Origin: Zipacnadum sp036504235
Lineage (GTDB): Bacteria > Armatimonadota > Zipacnadia > Zipacnadales > Zipacnadaceae
Direction of reading: 5' to 3'
Assembly: GCA_036504235.1 (NCBI GenBank)
Contig: DASXVN010000040.1
Coordinates: 1-64,000 of the forward strand
DNA: 64,000 nucleotides
In this document: positions 16,598 to 25,466 of the stretch, one piece after another
Layout: each line of letters opens with the position of its first letter
How positions within the stretch are numbered: position 1 is the first letter of the stretch
Made by a program: the position numbers and the translations under genes
The notes under the pieces: generated by a model
Told to the model about the DNA's origin: nothing
Databases searched by the model: none
Seen by the model: the letters and a program-made list of their open reading frames with translations, nothing else

Positions 16598-17877
16598 GCC
16601 GCCTCTTTGCCCTCGGCATTGCAGCGGCTAATCTGGGCTCCGAGAGGCCGCAGTTTGTCCACAAAACGCTCGTAGCCCCGATCGATGAACTCGGTGCCGG
16701 TGATTTCGGTGCGGCCCTCGGCGGCCAGAGCGGCCAGGACCAGGGCGGCGCCGGCGCGGATGTCGGCGGCCTCCACCGGGGCGCCGCTGAGCTTGTCGAC
16801 GCCCTTGATGATCGCCGCGCGGCCGACGACCTTGATGTTGGCGCCCATGCGGGCCAGTTCGTCGGTGTAGTTGAACCGGGCGTCGAAAATGGTTTCCTCG
16901 ATGATGCTGGTGCCGTGCGCCAGAGCCGCCATGACCCCGTGGTTGGGCTGCAGATCGGTGGGATAGCCGGGGTACGGCGCGGTCATGATGTCCACGGCCT
17001 CGGGGCGGTCATGCTCGCGGCTGACCTTGATCCAGTCGTCGCCAAAGCCCACCTGCACGCCGGCGCTCTGGAGCGCCTCGATGACCACGGTGAGGTGGTC
17101 GGGGCGGACCGACTCGAGCAGGATGTTGCCACCCGCGGCGGCGGCGGCGTACATGAAAGTGCCGGCCTCCATGCGGTCGGGAATGGAGCGAAAGCGGCAG
17201 CCGTGCAGCTTGTCCACGCCGCGAATGATCAGCGTGGAGCCGCCCACGCCGCTGAGGTTGGCCCCGCACTCGCGCAGGAACTCGGCGCAGCACACGACCT
17301 CCGGCTCGCGGGAAGCGGACTCAATGATCGTCGTGCCCTCCGCCAGGGAAGCCGCCAGCATGATGTTAATAGTAGCGCCCACCGAGCGCAGGCGGGGATC
17401 GAGGTAAATACGCGCGCCGCGCAGGCGCGTGGCGCTCGCGACCATGACTCCGGCATCCTCGTGCACCTGAGCGCCCAGGGCCTTGAAGCCCTGCACATGG
17501 AAGTCCACCGGGCGCGAGCCGATCACGCAGCCGCCGGGTAGGGGCACCTCCGCGTGCCCGGTACGGGCGAGCAGGGGGCCGGCGACGTAGAAAGAGCCGC
17601 GCATCTTGCGAACGAGGTGGTAGGGGGCTTCGGTCGAGCTGATCTCGGTGGCATCGATACTGAGGGTGCCGGGGGCGATGAACTCACACTTCACACCCAG
17701 CGCGACCAGCATCCGCAGCATGGTATGAACATCATCAATCTCAGGAACGTTCTCAATTATGGACTCGCCTTCGACAAGCATCGCGGCGGCGAGCAGGGGT
17801 AGGGTTCCGTTCTTGGAGCCGCTAATCACGACGTTACCGTGCAAGCGCCTCCCACCGGAGACAACTATTTGATCCAC
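16585..17877 (-). CDS. murA: UDP-N-acetylglucosamine 1-carboxyvinyltransferase
   Basis: MurA carries out the first committed step of peptidoglycan synthesis, adding enolpyruvate from PEP to UDP-GlcNAc. The 430-residue protein has GSKN at K22/N23 and the catalytic, fosfomycin-target cysteine C117 in LPGGCVIGSRPVDFH. Length is standard. The GTG start at 17877 has AGGAG about 10 bases before. It is the first gene after a consensus promoter at 18005-18033, giving a leader of about 120 bases. mreB follows with a 13-base overlap. Confidence 0.97.
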   Translation of the reverse strand: MDQIVVSGGRRLHGNVVISGSKNGTLPLLAAAMLVEGESIIENVPEIDDVHTMLRMLVALGVKCEFIAPGTLSIDATEISSTEAPYHLVRKMRGSFYVAGPLLARTGHAEVPLPGGCVIGSRPVDFHVQGFKALGAQVHEDAGVMVASATRLRGARIYLDPRLRSVGATINIMLAASLAEGTTIIESASREPEVVCCAEFLRECGANLSGVGGSTLIIRGVDKLHGCRFRSIPDRMEAGTFMYAAAAAGGNILLESVRPDHLTVVIEALQSAGVQVGFGDDWIKVSREHDRPEAVDIMTAPYPGYPTDLQPNHGVMAALAHGTSIIEETIFDARFNYTDELARMGANIKVVGRAAIIKGVDKLSGAPVEAADIRAGAALVLAALAAEGRTEITGTEFIDRGYERFVDKLRPLGAQISRCNAEGKEAACLG

Positions 17878-18004
17878 AGAGGGTCACTCCTCTCCCGCCT
17901 CAGGGCTTCAATGCAATACTGTGTCCGGCAGCCACCAGCCCGCGCGGCCCAAGGGGGGCGCCGGATGCTGGAGGGCCTGTCAGGAGCGGAAAACTGATGG
18001 GGAA

Positions 18005-18033
18005 ATTATAACCTAGGGGACCGAAATTGGCAA
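18005..18033 (-). promoter_or_regulatory. Consensus promoter for murA-mreB
   Basis: TTGCCA (18028-18033), 17 bases and a perfect TATAAT (18005-18010) on the minus strand. The -35 overlaps the first arm of the terminator hairpin of the atp operon. Confidence 0.85.
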
Positions 18034-18051
18034 GGGCGGCTCGCCCTTGCC
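18029..18051 (-). terminator. Terminator-like hairpin after the atp operon
   Basis: A perfect 10-bp stem (18029-18038 with 18042-18051, 3-base loop) lies 23 bases after the atpC stop codon. On the minus strand it is followed by AATTTCGG, a weak T-tail, so termination may be partial. Confidence 0.6.
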
Positions 18052-18073
18052 GGTGGTGGCGGGGGCTTGTTCT

Positions 18074-18505
18074 CTAGGTAGGCGAGTGCGTGTCGAGGCG
18101 CTCGGCGAGGTGCAGACGCACGAGGGCACGCTCGAGGGCGGCCACCGCGCGTTCGGTGTTCACTTCGGCCTGCTGCTCGCCCGCCAGGCGAGCGCGAGCC
18201 CGCTCGGCCGCGGCTTGCGCGCGTGCCAAGTCTATCTCCTCGGCCCGCTCCGCCGTCTCCACCAGTGCCACGACCTCATTCTCGTGAATGTCGGCCACGC
18301 CCGGGCCAGCGGCGAAATAGAGCGGCAGGCGCTGCCCCTCGGGAGTGAGGACCAGTTCCCCGGCCTGCAGCGCGGCGATCAGGGGCGCGTGGTCGGCCAG
18401 CACGCCGAAATAGCCGTCATGGGCCCGCATCCGGACGGACGTGACCTGTCCGTCGTAGCGAACGCCTTCGCGAGTTACAATCTGAAAATGGAATCTCTTG
18501 GGCAC
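18074..18505 (-). CDS. atpC: ATP synthase F1 epsilon subunit
   Basis: The 143-residue protein has an N-terminal beta-sandwich (FQIVTREGVRYDGQVTSVRMRAHDGYFGVLADHAPL) and a helical C-terminus rich in Ala, Arg and Glu (AERARARLAGEQQAEVNTERAVAALERALVRLHL). It regulates rotation and inhibits ATP hydrolysis. The GTG at 18505 is the likely start: GGTGGAG stands seven bases before it, and it begins the conserved fold. The ATG 31 codons upstream would lie inside atpD. It is the last gene of the atp operon. Confidence 0.92.
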   Translation of the reverse strand: MPKRFHFQIVTREGVRYDGQVTSVRMRAHDGYFGVLADHAPLIAALQAGELVLTPEGQRLPLYFAAGPGVADIHENEVVALVETAERAEEIDLARAQAAAERARARLAGEQQAEVNTERAVAALERALVRLHLAERLDTHSPT

Positions 18506-18521
18506 GCGCTTACTCCACCCT

Positions 18522-19904
18522 CTACAGGGTCTTAGCCTTGTTGGCGGCGTCTTCGATGGTGGCGACCATGCGGAAGGCCTCCTCCGGCAGAGCGTCAAAC
18601 TCCCCGGCCAGCAGCCGCTCGAAGCCGTCCACCGTATCGGCGATATCCATGTACACCCCGGTCATGCCGGTGAAGGTCTCGGCCACGAAGAAGGGCTGGG
18701 TCAGGAACTGCTGCACGCGGCGCGCCCGGGACACGATGACCTTGTCCTCGTCGGAAAGCTCCTCCACGCCCAGGATGGCAATGATGTCGCGCAGGGACCG
18801 GTAGCGCTGCAGGATTTCCTGCACGTTGCGGGCCACGCGGTAATGTTTGTCCCCCACCACCAGCGGGTCCAGCAGACCGGAACTGGAGCCCAGGGGGTCC
18901 AGCGCCGGGTAAATCGCCTGCTCGAACAGCTCCCGGGAGAGGGCGACGGTCGCGTCCAGGTGGCCGAAAGTGGTGGCCGGCGCCGGGTCGGTGTAGTCGT
19001 CGGCGGGTACGTAGATGGCCTCTACGGCGGTGATGGACCCCTGCATGGTGGAGGTGATGCGCTCCTGGAGGTGGCCCATCTCGGTCGCCAGGGTGGGCTG
19101 GTAGCCTACCGCGGAGGGCAGCCGCCCAAGCAGCGCGGAGACCTCCTGGCCGGCCTGGACGAAGCGGAAGATGTTGTCGATAAAGAGCAGCACGTCCTGG
19201 CCGCGCTGATCGCGGAAGTACTCGGCCATGGTCAGGGCGGTCAGCCCCACGCGCAGGCGCGCGCCGGGCGGCTCGTTCATCTGCCCGAAGACCATCGCGG
19301 TGCGCTCCAACACCCCGGCTTCCTTAATTTCCTTGTAGAGGTCGTTGCCCTCGCGGGTCCGCTCCCCGACTCCGGCGAAGACCGACACGCCCTGGTGCTC
19401 GTAGCCGACGTTGCGGATAAGCTCCATGATCAGGACGGTCTTGCCCACGCCGGCGCCGCCGAACAGGCCAACTTTGCCGCCGCGCGGGAAGGGCGCGACC
19501 AGGTCAATGGCCTTGATCCCGGTAACGAACTGCTCCCGGGTGGGGTTCTGGTCCTCAAAGCTGGGGGGCTCGCGGTGAATCGGCCACATCTCGCCCGCGG
19601 CGACTTCCGGGCCGTCAATCGCGTGGCCCAGAACGTTAAACAGCCGCCCCAGGGTGCGCTCGCCCACCGGGACCTGGATGGAAGAATCCGTGGTCTCCGC
19701 GTGCATCCCCCGCACCAGACCGTCGGTGCTGTCCATGGCGACGCAACGCACCACGTCGTCGCCGAGGTGCTGGGCGACCTCTACCACGAGTTTGCCCTCC
19801 GCCAGAGGCACGTCCAGGGCTTCCATCAGCTCCGGTAGTTGGTCGCGTGCGAAGCGGACGTCAACAATGGGTCCCTTGATCTCGATAATCGTTCCGGTGG
19901 CCAT
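18522..19904 (-). CDS. atpD: ATP synthase F1 beta subunit (catalytic)
   Basis: The 460-residue subunit has the Walker A motif GGAGVGKT, GERTREGNDLY, and the DELSEED-like lever region LSDEDK. It holds the nucleotide-exchanging sites of the F1 head. Length is normal. It is 60 bases after atpG and 16 before atpC. Confidence 0.98.
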   Translation of the reverse strand: MATGTIIEIKGPIVDVRFARDQLPELMEALDVPLAEGKLVVEVAQHLGDDVVRCVAMDSTDGLVRGMHAETTDSSIQVPVGERTLGRLFNVLGHAIDGPEVAAGEMWPIHREPPSFEDQNPTREQFVTGIKAIDLVAPFPRGGKVGLFGGAGVGKTVLIMELIRNVGYEHQGVSVFAGVGERTREGNDLYKEIKEAGVLERTAMVFGQMNEPPGARLRVGLTALTMAEYFRDQRGQDVLLFIDNIFRFVQAGQEVSALLGRLPSAVGYQPTLATEMGHLQERITSTMQGSITAVEAIYVPADDYTDPAPATTFGHLDATVALSRELFEQAIYPALDPLGSSSGLLDPLVVGDKHYRVARNVQEILQRYRSLRDIIAILGVEELSDEDKVIVSRARRVQQFLTQPFFVAETFTGMTGVYMDIADTVDGFERLLAGEFDALPEEAFRMVATIEDAANKAKTL

Positions 19905-19965
19905 AAGCTCTCAGTCTTTCGGGGAGGTCTCGCCTCCCGGGTGGTTGATCGGGCAATTCGCGGCT

Positions 19966-20826
19966 CTAGATCGCGCCGATGGCGGAGGCTCCGCCGACCA
20001 CGTCCATGATCTCGCCGGTGATCCCGTACTGCCGGGCGCGGTTGAGCCGCCGGGTCAGGGAGGTGATCATCTGGCCGGCGTTGTCGGTGGCGCCTTGCAT
20101 CGCCGTCATCCGCGCGGCCTGCTCGGAGGTCTGGGTGCCCAGCACCATCTGGTAGAAAAGCCCGTCCAGCGCCTGCGGCAGCAGCACTTCGAGAAGCTGC
20201 GCGGCCGGCGGGGAGTAGTCGTACTGGCCCCACGGACCGCCGCCTGCCTGGTCCGGCGGTACGGGCAGGAACTGCTCCACGCGCGGCAGGTGGCGCAGAA
20301 TGGTCTGGAAGTCCTCGTACACGACATGCACCTGGTCCACGCGGCCCTGCTCGTAGAGGGCGCGCACCCGGCGGCTGACCTCCAGGGCCGGACTGGAGCG
20401 TCCGGTCTCGGCAATCCCCGGCCAGGAGTCAATGATGTCCACGCCCCGCCGCTCGGCCCAGCGGGTGGCCTTGGCGCCGATCGTGAGCACCGACACGGGC
20501 GCCCAGGCGCGGGCCAGGAAATCGTCCGCCAGGCGCATGATTTGCTGGTTGAAGGCGCCGGCCATTCCCCGCTCGCCGGCAATAACCACCAAACCAACGT
20601 GCTCGGGCTCGCGGTGGATCAGGTACGGATGCGTCGGGCTGTCCTCCGAGGCGGCCACGTGGCGCAGCAACTCGCGGAGATGCTCGGCGTACTCGCGGCC
20701 CGCCGTTACCTGCTTTTGCAGCTTGGCCAGTTTCGCAGTCGCCACGAACTGCATCGCGCGCGTGATGTGCTCGATGCTGCGGACCGTCCGGATTTTTCGG
20801 CGCAAAGCGCGCAGGTTCTCGGACAT
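19966..20826 (-). CDS. atpG: ATP synthase F1 gamma subunit
   Basis: The 286-residue central stalk begins LRALRRKIRTVRSIEHITRAMQFVATAKL and ends with the conserved LTRRLNRARQYGITGEIMDVVGGASAI. The two terminal coiled-coil helices form the rotating shaft. It lies 12 bases after atpA. Confidence 0.97.
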   Translation of the reverse strand: MSENLRALRRKIRTVRSIEHITRAMQFVATAKLAKLQKQVTAGREYAEHLRELLRHVAASEDSPTHPYLIHREPEHVGLVVIAGERGMAGAFNQQIMRLADDFLARAWAPVSVLTIGAKATRWAERRGVDIIDSWPGIAETGRSSPALEVSRRVRALYEQGRVDQVHVVYEDFQTILRHLPRVEQFLPVPPDQAGGGPWGQYDYSPPAAQLLEVLLPQALDGLFYQMVLGTQTSEQAARMTAMQGATDNAGQMITSLTRRLNRARQYGITGEIMDVVGGASAIGAI

Positions 20827-20838
20827 GAGATTCGCCTA

Positions 20839-22374
20839 CTACTTGGGCGGCTCGGCCAGTCGCCCGGCCTCGCGTTCTGCTTGCTTGAAAGCCTCCACGG
20901 CCGAGGTCAGCGCGGCAATGCTACTGTCGCTGAGAATCCGCTCCCGGTCCAGCGTCGCCACCAGATCGGCGTGCTGGTCATGCAGGAACGCCAGCAGGTC
21001 GCGCTCCAGGCGGTCCACCTGGTCCAGCGGGGCGTCGTCCCAGTAGCCGCGGGCCCCGGCGAACAGCGCCATGACCTGATCCACGACGTGCATCGGCTCA
21101 TACTGTTTCTGCTTGAGCACCTGCACCATCCGCTCGCCGTGGGAGAGAATCTTGCGCGTGTGCTCGTCCAGGTCCGAGGAAAACTGGCTGAAAGCCTCGT
21201 ACTCGCGGTAGGAGGCCAGATCGCTGCGGAGCTGGCCGGCGACCTGGCGCATCATCTTATCCTGCGCGGAACCGCCCACGCGGGACACGGACAGGCCGAC
21301 GCTGATGGCCGGGCGGACGCCCCCGTGGAACAGGTCCGTCTCCAGGTAGATCTGGCCGTCGGTGATCGAGATCACGTTGGTCGGGATGTACGCGGAGTAG
21401 TCGCCCTCCTGGGTCTCGATCAGCGGCAGCGCGGTCAGGGACCCGCCGCCCAGTTCGTCGCTCAGTTTGGCGGCGCGCTCCAGCAGGCGGGCGTGCAGGT
21501 AGAAAATGTCGCCGGGGAAAGCCTCGCGGCCGGGCGGGCGGCGCAGCAGCAGCGACACCTCGCGGTAGGCGCGGGCATGCTTGGAGAGATCATCGTAGAT
21601 GATCAGCGCGTGGCCGCCGTTATCGCGGATGTACTCCCCGATGGTCGCGCCGGCGTAGGGGGCGATGTACAGCTGCGCCGGCGGGTCGGAAGCCGCCGCG
21701 CAGACGATACAGGTGTGCGCCAGGGCCCCGTACTTTTCTAGCGTGGCCGCCAGGCGGCGCACCTCGGAGACCTTCTGCCCCACCGCGACATAAATGCAGC
21801 GGACGCCGGAGTCTTTCTGGTTGATGATGGTATCAATGGCGATGGCCGTCTTGCCAATCTGGCGGTCGCCGATGATCAACTCGCGCTGGCCGCGGCCGAT
21901 GGGGATCATGGCGTCAATGGCCTTGAGCCCGGTATAGAGCGGCTCGCGGACCGGTTGGCGCTGCATGACGCCGGGGGCCTTGACCTCCAGCGGGCGGGTT
22001 TCGGTGCCCTCCAGGGGACCTTTGCCGTCCAGGGGCACGCCCAGGGGGGTGATAACCCGGCCGAAAACCGCGTCGCCGACCATAGTGGAGGCGATGCGGC
22101 CGGTCCGGCGGACCTCGTCGCCCTCCTTGATGGCCTCGTCTGAGCCCAGCAGGATGCAGCCGACGTTGTCCTCCTCGAGGTTCAGGGCGATGCCCATGAC
22201 CCCGCCGGGGAACTCGACCAACTCCTGGGACATGACCTTATCCAGCCCGAAAACGCGCGCAATCCCGTCGCCGACCTCGATAACCTGACCCACGTCCTCG
22301 AGGGCCAGCTTCTCTTCGTAGCCGGCCAACTGCTGCTTGAGGACTTCTATGACTTCATTGGCTTCCCGCGCCAA
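20839..22374 (-). CDS. atpA: ATP synthase F1 alpha subunit
   Basis: The 511-residue subunit has the Walker A motif GDRQIGKT (about 170-177), the PIGRGQRELI stretch and the SVSRVGG motif. It binds nucleotide without hydrolysing it and forms the head with beta. The start appears to be TTG at 22374, preceded by GAGGTG; no in-frame ATG is nearby. It follows atpH by 24 bases. Confidence 0.98.
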   Translation of the reverse strand: MAREANEVIEVLKQQLAGYEEKLALEDVGQVIEVGDGIARVFGLDKVMSQELVEFPGGVMGIALNLEEDNVGCILLGSDEAIKEGDEVRRTGRIASTMVGDAVFGRVITPLGVPLDGKGPLEGTETRPLEVKAPGVMQRQPVREPLYTGLKAIDAMIPIGRGQRELIIGDRQIGKTAIAIDTIINQKDSGVRCIYVAVGQKVSEVRRLAATLEKYGALAHTCIVCAAASDPPAQLYIAPYAGATIGEYIRDNGGHALIIYDDLSKHARAYREVSLLLRRPPGREAFPGDIFYLHARLLERAAKLSDELGGGSLTALPLIETQEGDYSAYIPTNVISITDGQIYLETDLFHGGVRPAISVGLSVSRVGGSAQDKMMRQVAGQLRSDLASYREYEAFSQFSSDLDEHTRKILSHGERMVQVLKQKQYEPMHVVDQVMALFAGARGYWDDAPLDQVDRLERDLLAFLHDQHADLVATLDRERILSDSSIAALTSAVEAFKQAEREAGRLAEPPK

Positions 22375-22398
22375 GGTACCTCACCTCAGATATGCGGC

Positions 22399-22956
22399 CT
22401 AGACTTGCGAGGCCGCCGGGGCCGGCTGCCCCAGATAATCGGCCAAACGGTCGAGACGGCCGGCGATGGACTCGTCCAAAACCTCACTGCTTACATGGAT
22501 GCGCAGGCCACCCAGCAACTCCGGAGTCACTTGCTGTTCCAGATGCACCTGCCGGCCCAGGTGGCTCTCCAGAGCGGCGGTCAGCCGGTCCAGCTGCGCG
22601 GCGCTCAGCGCGACGGCGGTTTCCACGCGAATCGGCTGTTGGCCCTGACGCTCATGTTGCACCTGATGCACCAGCTCCACCAGATCGGCAAAGGCGGAGA
22701 ACCGATGCCGCTCCAGTAGCAGGCGCAAGAACCGCTCCAGCAGCGGCGGCGGCGTTCCCTCCAACGGGGCCAGCAGCAGACGCAGCTTGTCCTCGGTGCT
22801 GACTCCCGGATGCGCGGCGAGCCGCAGGACCTCCGGAGCTCCGCGCAACCCGACCTCGATAGTGTCCAGGGCGGAGATAATGGTCTCCAGCTGGTCAGCC
22901 GAGGCGGCTTCCTCGTAGAGCGCGGCCGCGTAGTTGCGCAGGACGGCGATATCCAT
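22399..22956 (-). CDS. atpH: ATP synthase F1 delta subunit
   Basis: The 185-residue protein begins IAVLRNYAAALYEEA and carries the C-terminal VTPELLGGLRIHVSSEVLDESIAGRLDRL, both typical. It ties the F1 head to the peripheral stalk. It starts 3 bases after the atpF stop. Confidence 0.94.
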   Translation of the reverse strand: MDIAVLRNYAAALYEEAASADQLETIISALDTIEVGLRGAPEVLRLAAHPGVSTEDKLRLLLAPLEGTPPPLLERFLRLLLERHRFSAFADLVELVHQVQHERQGQQPIRVETAVALSAAQLDRLTAALESHLGRQVHLEQQVTPELLGGLRIHVSSEVLDESIAGRLDRLADYLGQPAPAASQV

Positions 22957-22959
22957 TGG

Positions 22960-23481
22960 TTACTTCCCCGGCCCCGAGTCGGCCAGTTGCTCCACGTAGC
23001 GGACCGCGGCCTCCACCGAAGCGGCTCGGTCGTCGGGTCCGAGCGCCCGCGCCAGGGCCTTGCGGGCAATCTCGGTGGCCAGCCCGGCCGTCTCCGCGCG
23101 GAGTTCCCGGCGGGTTTCGGCGGTCTCGCGGGCCAGCGCCTCGTCGGCGCTGCGGCGGCGATCCTGTGCCTGCCGGTTGGCCTCCTCCACGATGCGGCGA
23201 GCTTCTTCACGGGCGGTTTCGCGCTGTTTATCGGCCTCGCGCGCCAGTTCCCCGCGCAGCTTCTCGTGCTGGGCCAGCATCTGCTCCTGCTGCTCCTTCG
23301 CTTGCTGACGCGCCTGCTCGGCCTCGGTCATCTGCCCCTCGATGCGCTGCTTCCGATCGGCCAGGAAGCCGGCAAAGGGTCCGAAGAAGAACCGATTGAG
23401 CAGCCACAACACTAGCAGGAACGCAGCCGCGTTGATGGCCAGTACCTTGAAGTCAATACCGAGTTCCTGCAGTAGTTCCAC
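22960..23481 (-). CDS. atpF: ATP synthase F0 b subunit
   Basis: The 173-residue protein has one N-terminal membrane helix (AINAAAFLLVLWLLNRFFFGPF), then a long charged coiled coil rich in Gln, Glu and Arg, the peripheral stalk. Spacing and length fit the family. It sits between atpE and atpH. Confidence 0.95.
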   Translation of the reverse strand: MELLQELGIDFKVLAINAAAFLLVLWLLNRFFFGPFAGFLADRKQRIEGQMTEAEQARQQAKEQQEQMLAQHEKLRGELAREADKQRETAREEARRIVEEANRQAQDRRRSADEALARETAETRRELRAETAGLATEIARKALARALGPDDRAASVEAAVRYVEQLADSGPGK

Positions 23482-23514
23482 CGGACATCCCCTTCTTCAG
23501 CCAGCAAGCGCTGG

Positions 23515-23772
23515 CTAGCTCGTGACCTTCTCGAGCAGCTTGCCCACGTTACCCAGGAGCAGGAAGAAGGTGAGCAGGGCGTAGATGACCAGGGACTCGA
23601 TCAGCGCCAGGGCGATGATGAGCAGAACCCGGATCTCGCCGGCAGCTTCCGGCTGGCGGGCGATGCCCTCCAGCGCGGCGGCGGCCGCTTTCCCCTGCCC
23701 TAACGAGCCGCCAATAACGGCGATGGGCACACCCAGGGCCAAACCGACAATTGCGATGGCTACGGCTATCAT
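23515..23772 (-). CDS. atpE: ATP synthase F0 c subunit
   Basis: The 85-residue proteolipid has two membrane helices and the polar loop ARQPEA. The ion-carrying carboxylate is E59 in the ALIESLVIY stretch. Q26 in GQG, E59, S60 and Y64 match the spacing of the ligands known for Na+-binding c-rings such as that of Ilyobacter; the residue after S60 is leucine where Na+ types often have Thr or Ser. It may use Na+ or H+. AGGAGG lies 11 bases before the ATG. Confidence 0.95.
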   Translation of the reverse strand: MIAVAIAIVGLALGVPIAVIGGSLGQGKAAAAALEGIARQPEAAGEIRVLLIIALALIESLVIYALLTFFLLLGNVGKLLEKVTS

Positions 23773-23820
23773 GCTACTCGTACCTCCTGGTGTCGGAAAA
23801 CACCGGTTTGTTGAGCGCCT

Positions 23821-24675
23821 CTATTCCATCTCGATGGCGAACGTAATATACGCGCCGGTGAGAAGGGTGAAGACAAAGGCCTGAATGAACGCGACAAAGA
23901 GCGCAAACCCGACCATGACGGCGGTGATGCCCACGCTCAGCGCGGCGCCCAGCACGCCCGTCACGCCGCTGACCAGGGTGACCCCCTGCGGCGCGAAGAA
24001 CACGCCCAGCGCGCCCGCGCCGAGAATCGCAAACTGGGCAATGGTCGTATCGTCGCCGAAGATGTTGCCGAAAAGTCGGATGGCCAGCGAGAGTGGCTTG
24101 ACCAGCTCCTCAATGGGCTTGAGCACCAGAAAGATGAGGAACAGCAACGGCTTCAGCACCAGAAACACCACGAACAGAACGATGCGCAGATAAAGCGGAC
24201 CCTCGCCCACGTCGCGCACCGAGGGGGTGGTCGAGACGTCCGGGATGAACCGCTTCCAGTACCGGGGGCCATTGACCCGCATACCCACCCACTGGGCGGT
24301 GAGGATGGCCATCAGGCCCAGGGCCAGGGTGGTGTTCAGCCGGGCGGTGGGACTCAGGAACCCGGGAACCACGCCGCACAGGTTCAAGGCCAGGATGTAG
24401 ACGAAGAAGGTGCCCAGGACCGGGGTATAGCGGGCGCCGTCATGCGGAATAATAGAGGCGCTCAGGCCCGCCAGGGTCTCATAGACCCACTCGCCGATGC
24501 TCTGCAGCGGCCGACGCGGGACCAGTTCCAGTCGGCGGCTCATCAGCCACGCGCCCAGGACCAGCACGACGATGACCAGCACCGTGTGGACCACGAAAAT
24601 GTCCACGTAGGGCTTGAGCCAGGAGGGCTCGGCGGCCTGCAGCAGATTTAGCCAACTTGCGTGTTTTTCTTCCAT
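23821..24675 (-). CDS. atpB: ATP synthase F0 a subunit
   Basis: The 284-residue membrane protein carries ions to the c-ring. Its essential arginine is in LAIRLFGNIFGDD, and the C-terminus VAFIQAFVFTLLTGAYI is typical. It has about five membrane helices. It lies 48 bases before atpE and 9 after atpI. Confidence 0.96.
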   Translation of the reverse strand: MEEKHASWLNLLQAAEPSWLKPYVDIFVVHTVLVIVVLVLGAWLMSRRLELVPRRPLQSIGEWVYETLAGLSASIIPHDGARYTPVLGTFFVYILALNLCGVVPGFLSPTARLNTTLALGLMAILTAQWVGMRVNGPRYWKRFIPDVSTTPSVRDVGEGPLYLRIVLFVVFLVLKPLLFLIFLVLKPIEELVKPLSLAIRLFGNIFGDDTTIAQFAILGAGALGVFFAPQGVTLVSGVTGVLGAALSVGITAVMVGFALFVAFIQAFVFTLLTGAYITFAIEME

Positions 24676-24684
24676 GAGTCCCGA

Positions 24685-25113
24685 TCATCCCCGACGCTCC
24701 TCGGGCGGCTCAGCGGCGCCGGAATCGAGTGGGCGAGGCAGAAACAGAGCGAACCCCGTCGCCAGCGCGACGGGAGTCAGCAACCCAAAGAAAATGGCCC
24801 ACTCATTAGATCTGTAGTGAGCCGCGAGTAAATAGAGGCCCCCGAGGGCCACGAGATATTTCAAGGCTTGGACGGCAAGCACCAGCCGCCGCTGTCCGTC
24901 CGTAGGCGGCTGCACGGAGACCGGCAGCAGGCCCTGGTAGACGGTGACCACGACGCTCCACAGCGAGACGGCGCTGATCAACACCCCGCCGGCATAGCCG
25001 AGCGCCACGGAACCGTGCCCGGTCAGCCCGGCGCCCAGCGCGACGATCGTCGCGAGGACGGCACTGTACAGCCACACGCGGCGCGCCAGTTCTCGGCCCC
25101 GGTCGTCACTCAT
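24685..25113 (-). CDS. atpI: ATP synthase subunit I (AtpI)
   Basis: This 142-residue hydrophobic protein has about four membrane helices (WLYSAVLATIVALGAGLTG, YAGGVLISAVSLWSVVVTVY, ALKYLVALGGLYLLAAHY, FGLLTPVALATGFALFLP). It fits the ATP synthase I family, whose members help assemble the c-ring. I chose the ATG at 25113 over one 22 codons upstream. The first 8 bases overlap the preceding gene. Confidence 0.85.
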   Translation of the reverse strand: MSDDRGRELARRVWLYSAVLATIVALGAGLTGHGSVALGYAGGVLISAVSLWSVVVTVYQGLLPVSVQPPTDGQRRLVLAVQALKYLVALGGLYLLAAHYRSNEWAIFFGLLTPVALATGFALFLPRPLDSGAAEPPEERRG

Positions 25114-25303
25114 CTTTGCGCGACAGGCGGGCCAGTTCCCGGAACAGACCGAAAAAAGCCGCCGCCGTTCCCACGCCAAAGCCGATCAGGGTGTAGAGCG
25201 TGCCCGTACCATACCGGCCGTCGGCCCACAGGCCCAGCCAGGTGCACAGCCCAATGCACAGGCCCATGTAGATGCCGATGCTGGACAGTCGCGCCACGGA
25301 CAT
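25106..25303 (-). CDS. atpZ: AtpZ/Atp1-like small membrane protein
   Basis: The 65-residue protein has two membrane helices and matches the AtpZ (ATPase gene 1) family: LGLWADGRYGTGTLYTLIGFGVGTAAAFFGLFRELARL. These proteins precede many atp operons and are proposed to aid Mg2+/Ca2+ handling or c-ring assembly. The start at 25303 is set by the promoter at 25347-25375: a TTG at 25375 would fall inside its -35, so it cannot be used. It is the first gene of the operon. Confidence 0.8.
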   Translation of the reverse strand: MSVARLSSIGIYMGLCIGLCTWLGLWADGRYGTGTLYTLIGFGVGTAAAFFGLFRELARLSRKDE

Positions 25304-25346
25304 GAGGGCTTGATTATCACCTTCAGGGCCCACTCGCACGCGGCTG

Positions 25347-25375
25347 AGGATACGCCGCCACTTCCGGGATGTCAA
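25347..25375 (-). promoter_or_regulatory. Consensus promoter of the atp operon
   Basis: TTGACA (25370-25375), 17 bases and TATCCT (25347-25352) on the minus strand, 44 bases before the atpZ start codon. It is a near-perfect sigma-70 promoter. Confidence 0.85.
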
Positions 25376-25392
25376 GGCTTCGACTGAGGTTT

Positions 25393-25421
25393 AGTATACT
25401 CAGAATGTTTGCGTCTGTATA
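25393..25421 (-). promoter_or_regulatory. Possible second upstream promoter of the atp operon
   Basis: TATACA (25416-25421), 17 bases and TATACT (25393-25398) on the minus strand, in an AT-rich patch 17 bases upstream of the main promoter. Confidence 0.35.
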
Positions 25422-25466
25422 GCCCTATCGCGCCATTTTTCGCGAATAAATGCGGTCTATTCTAGT

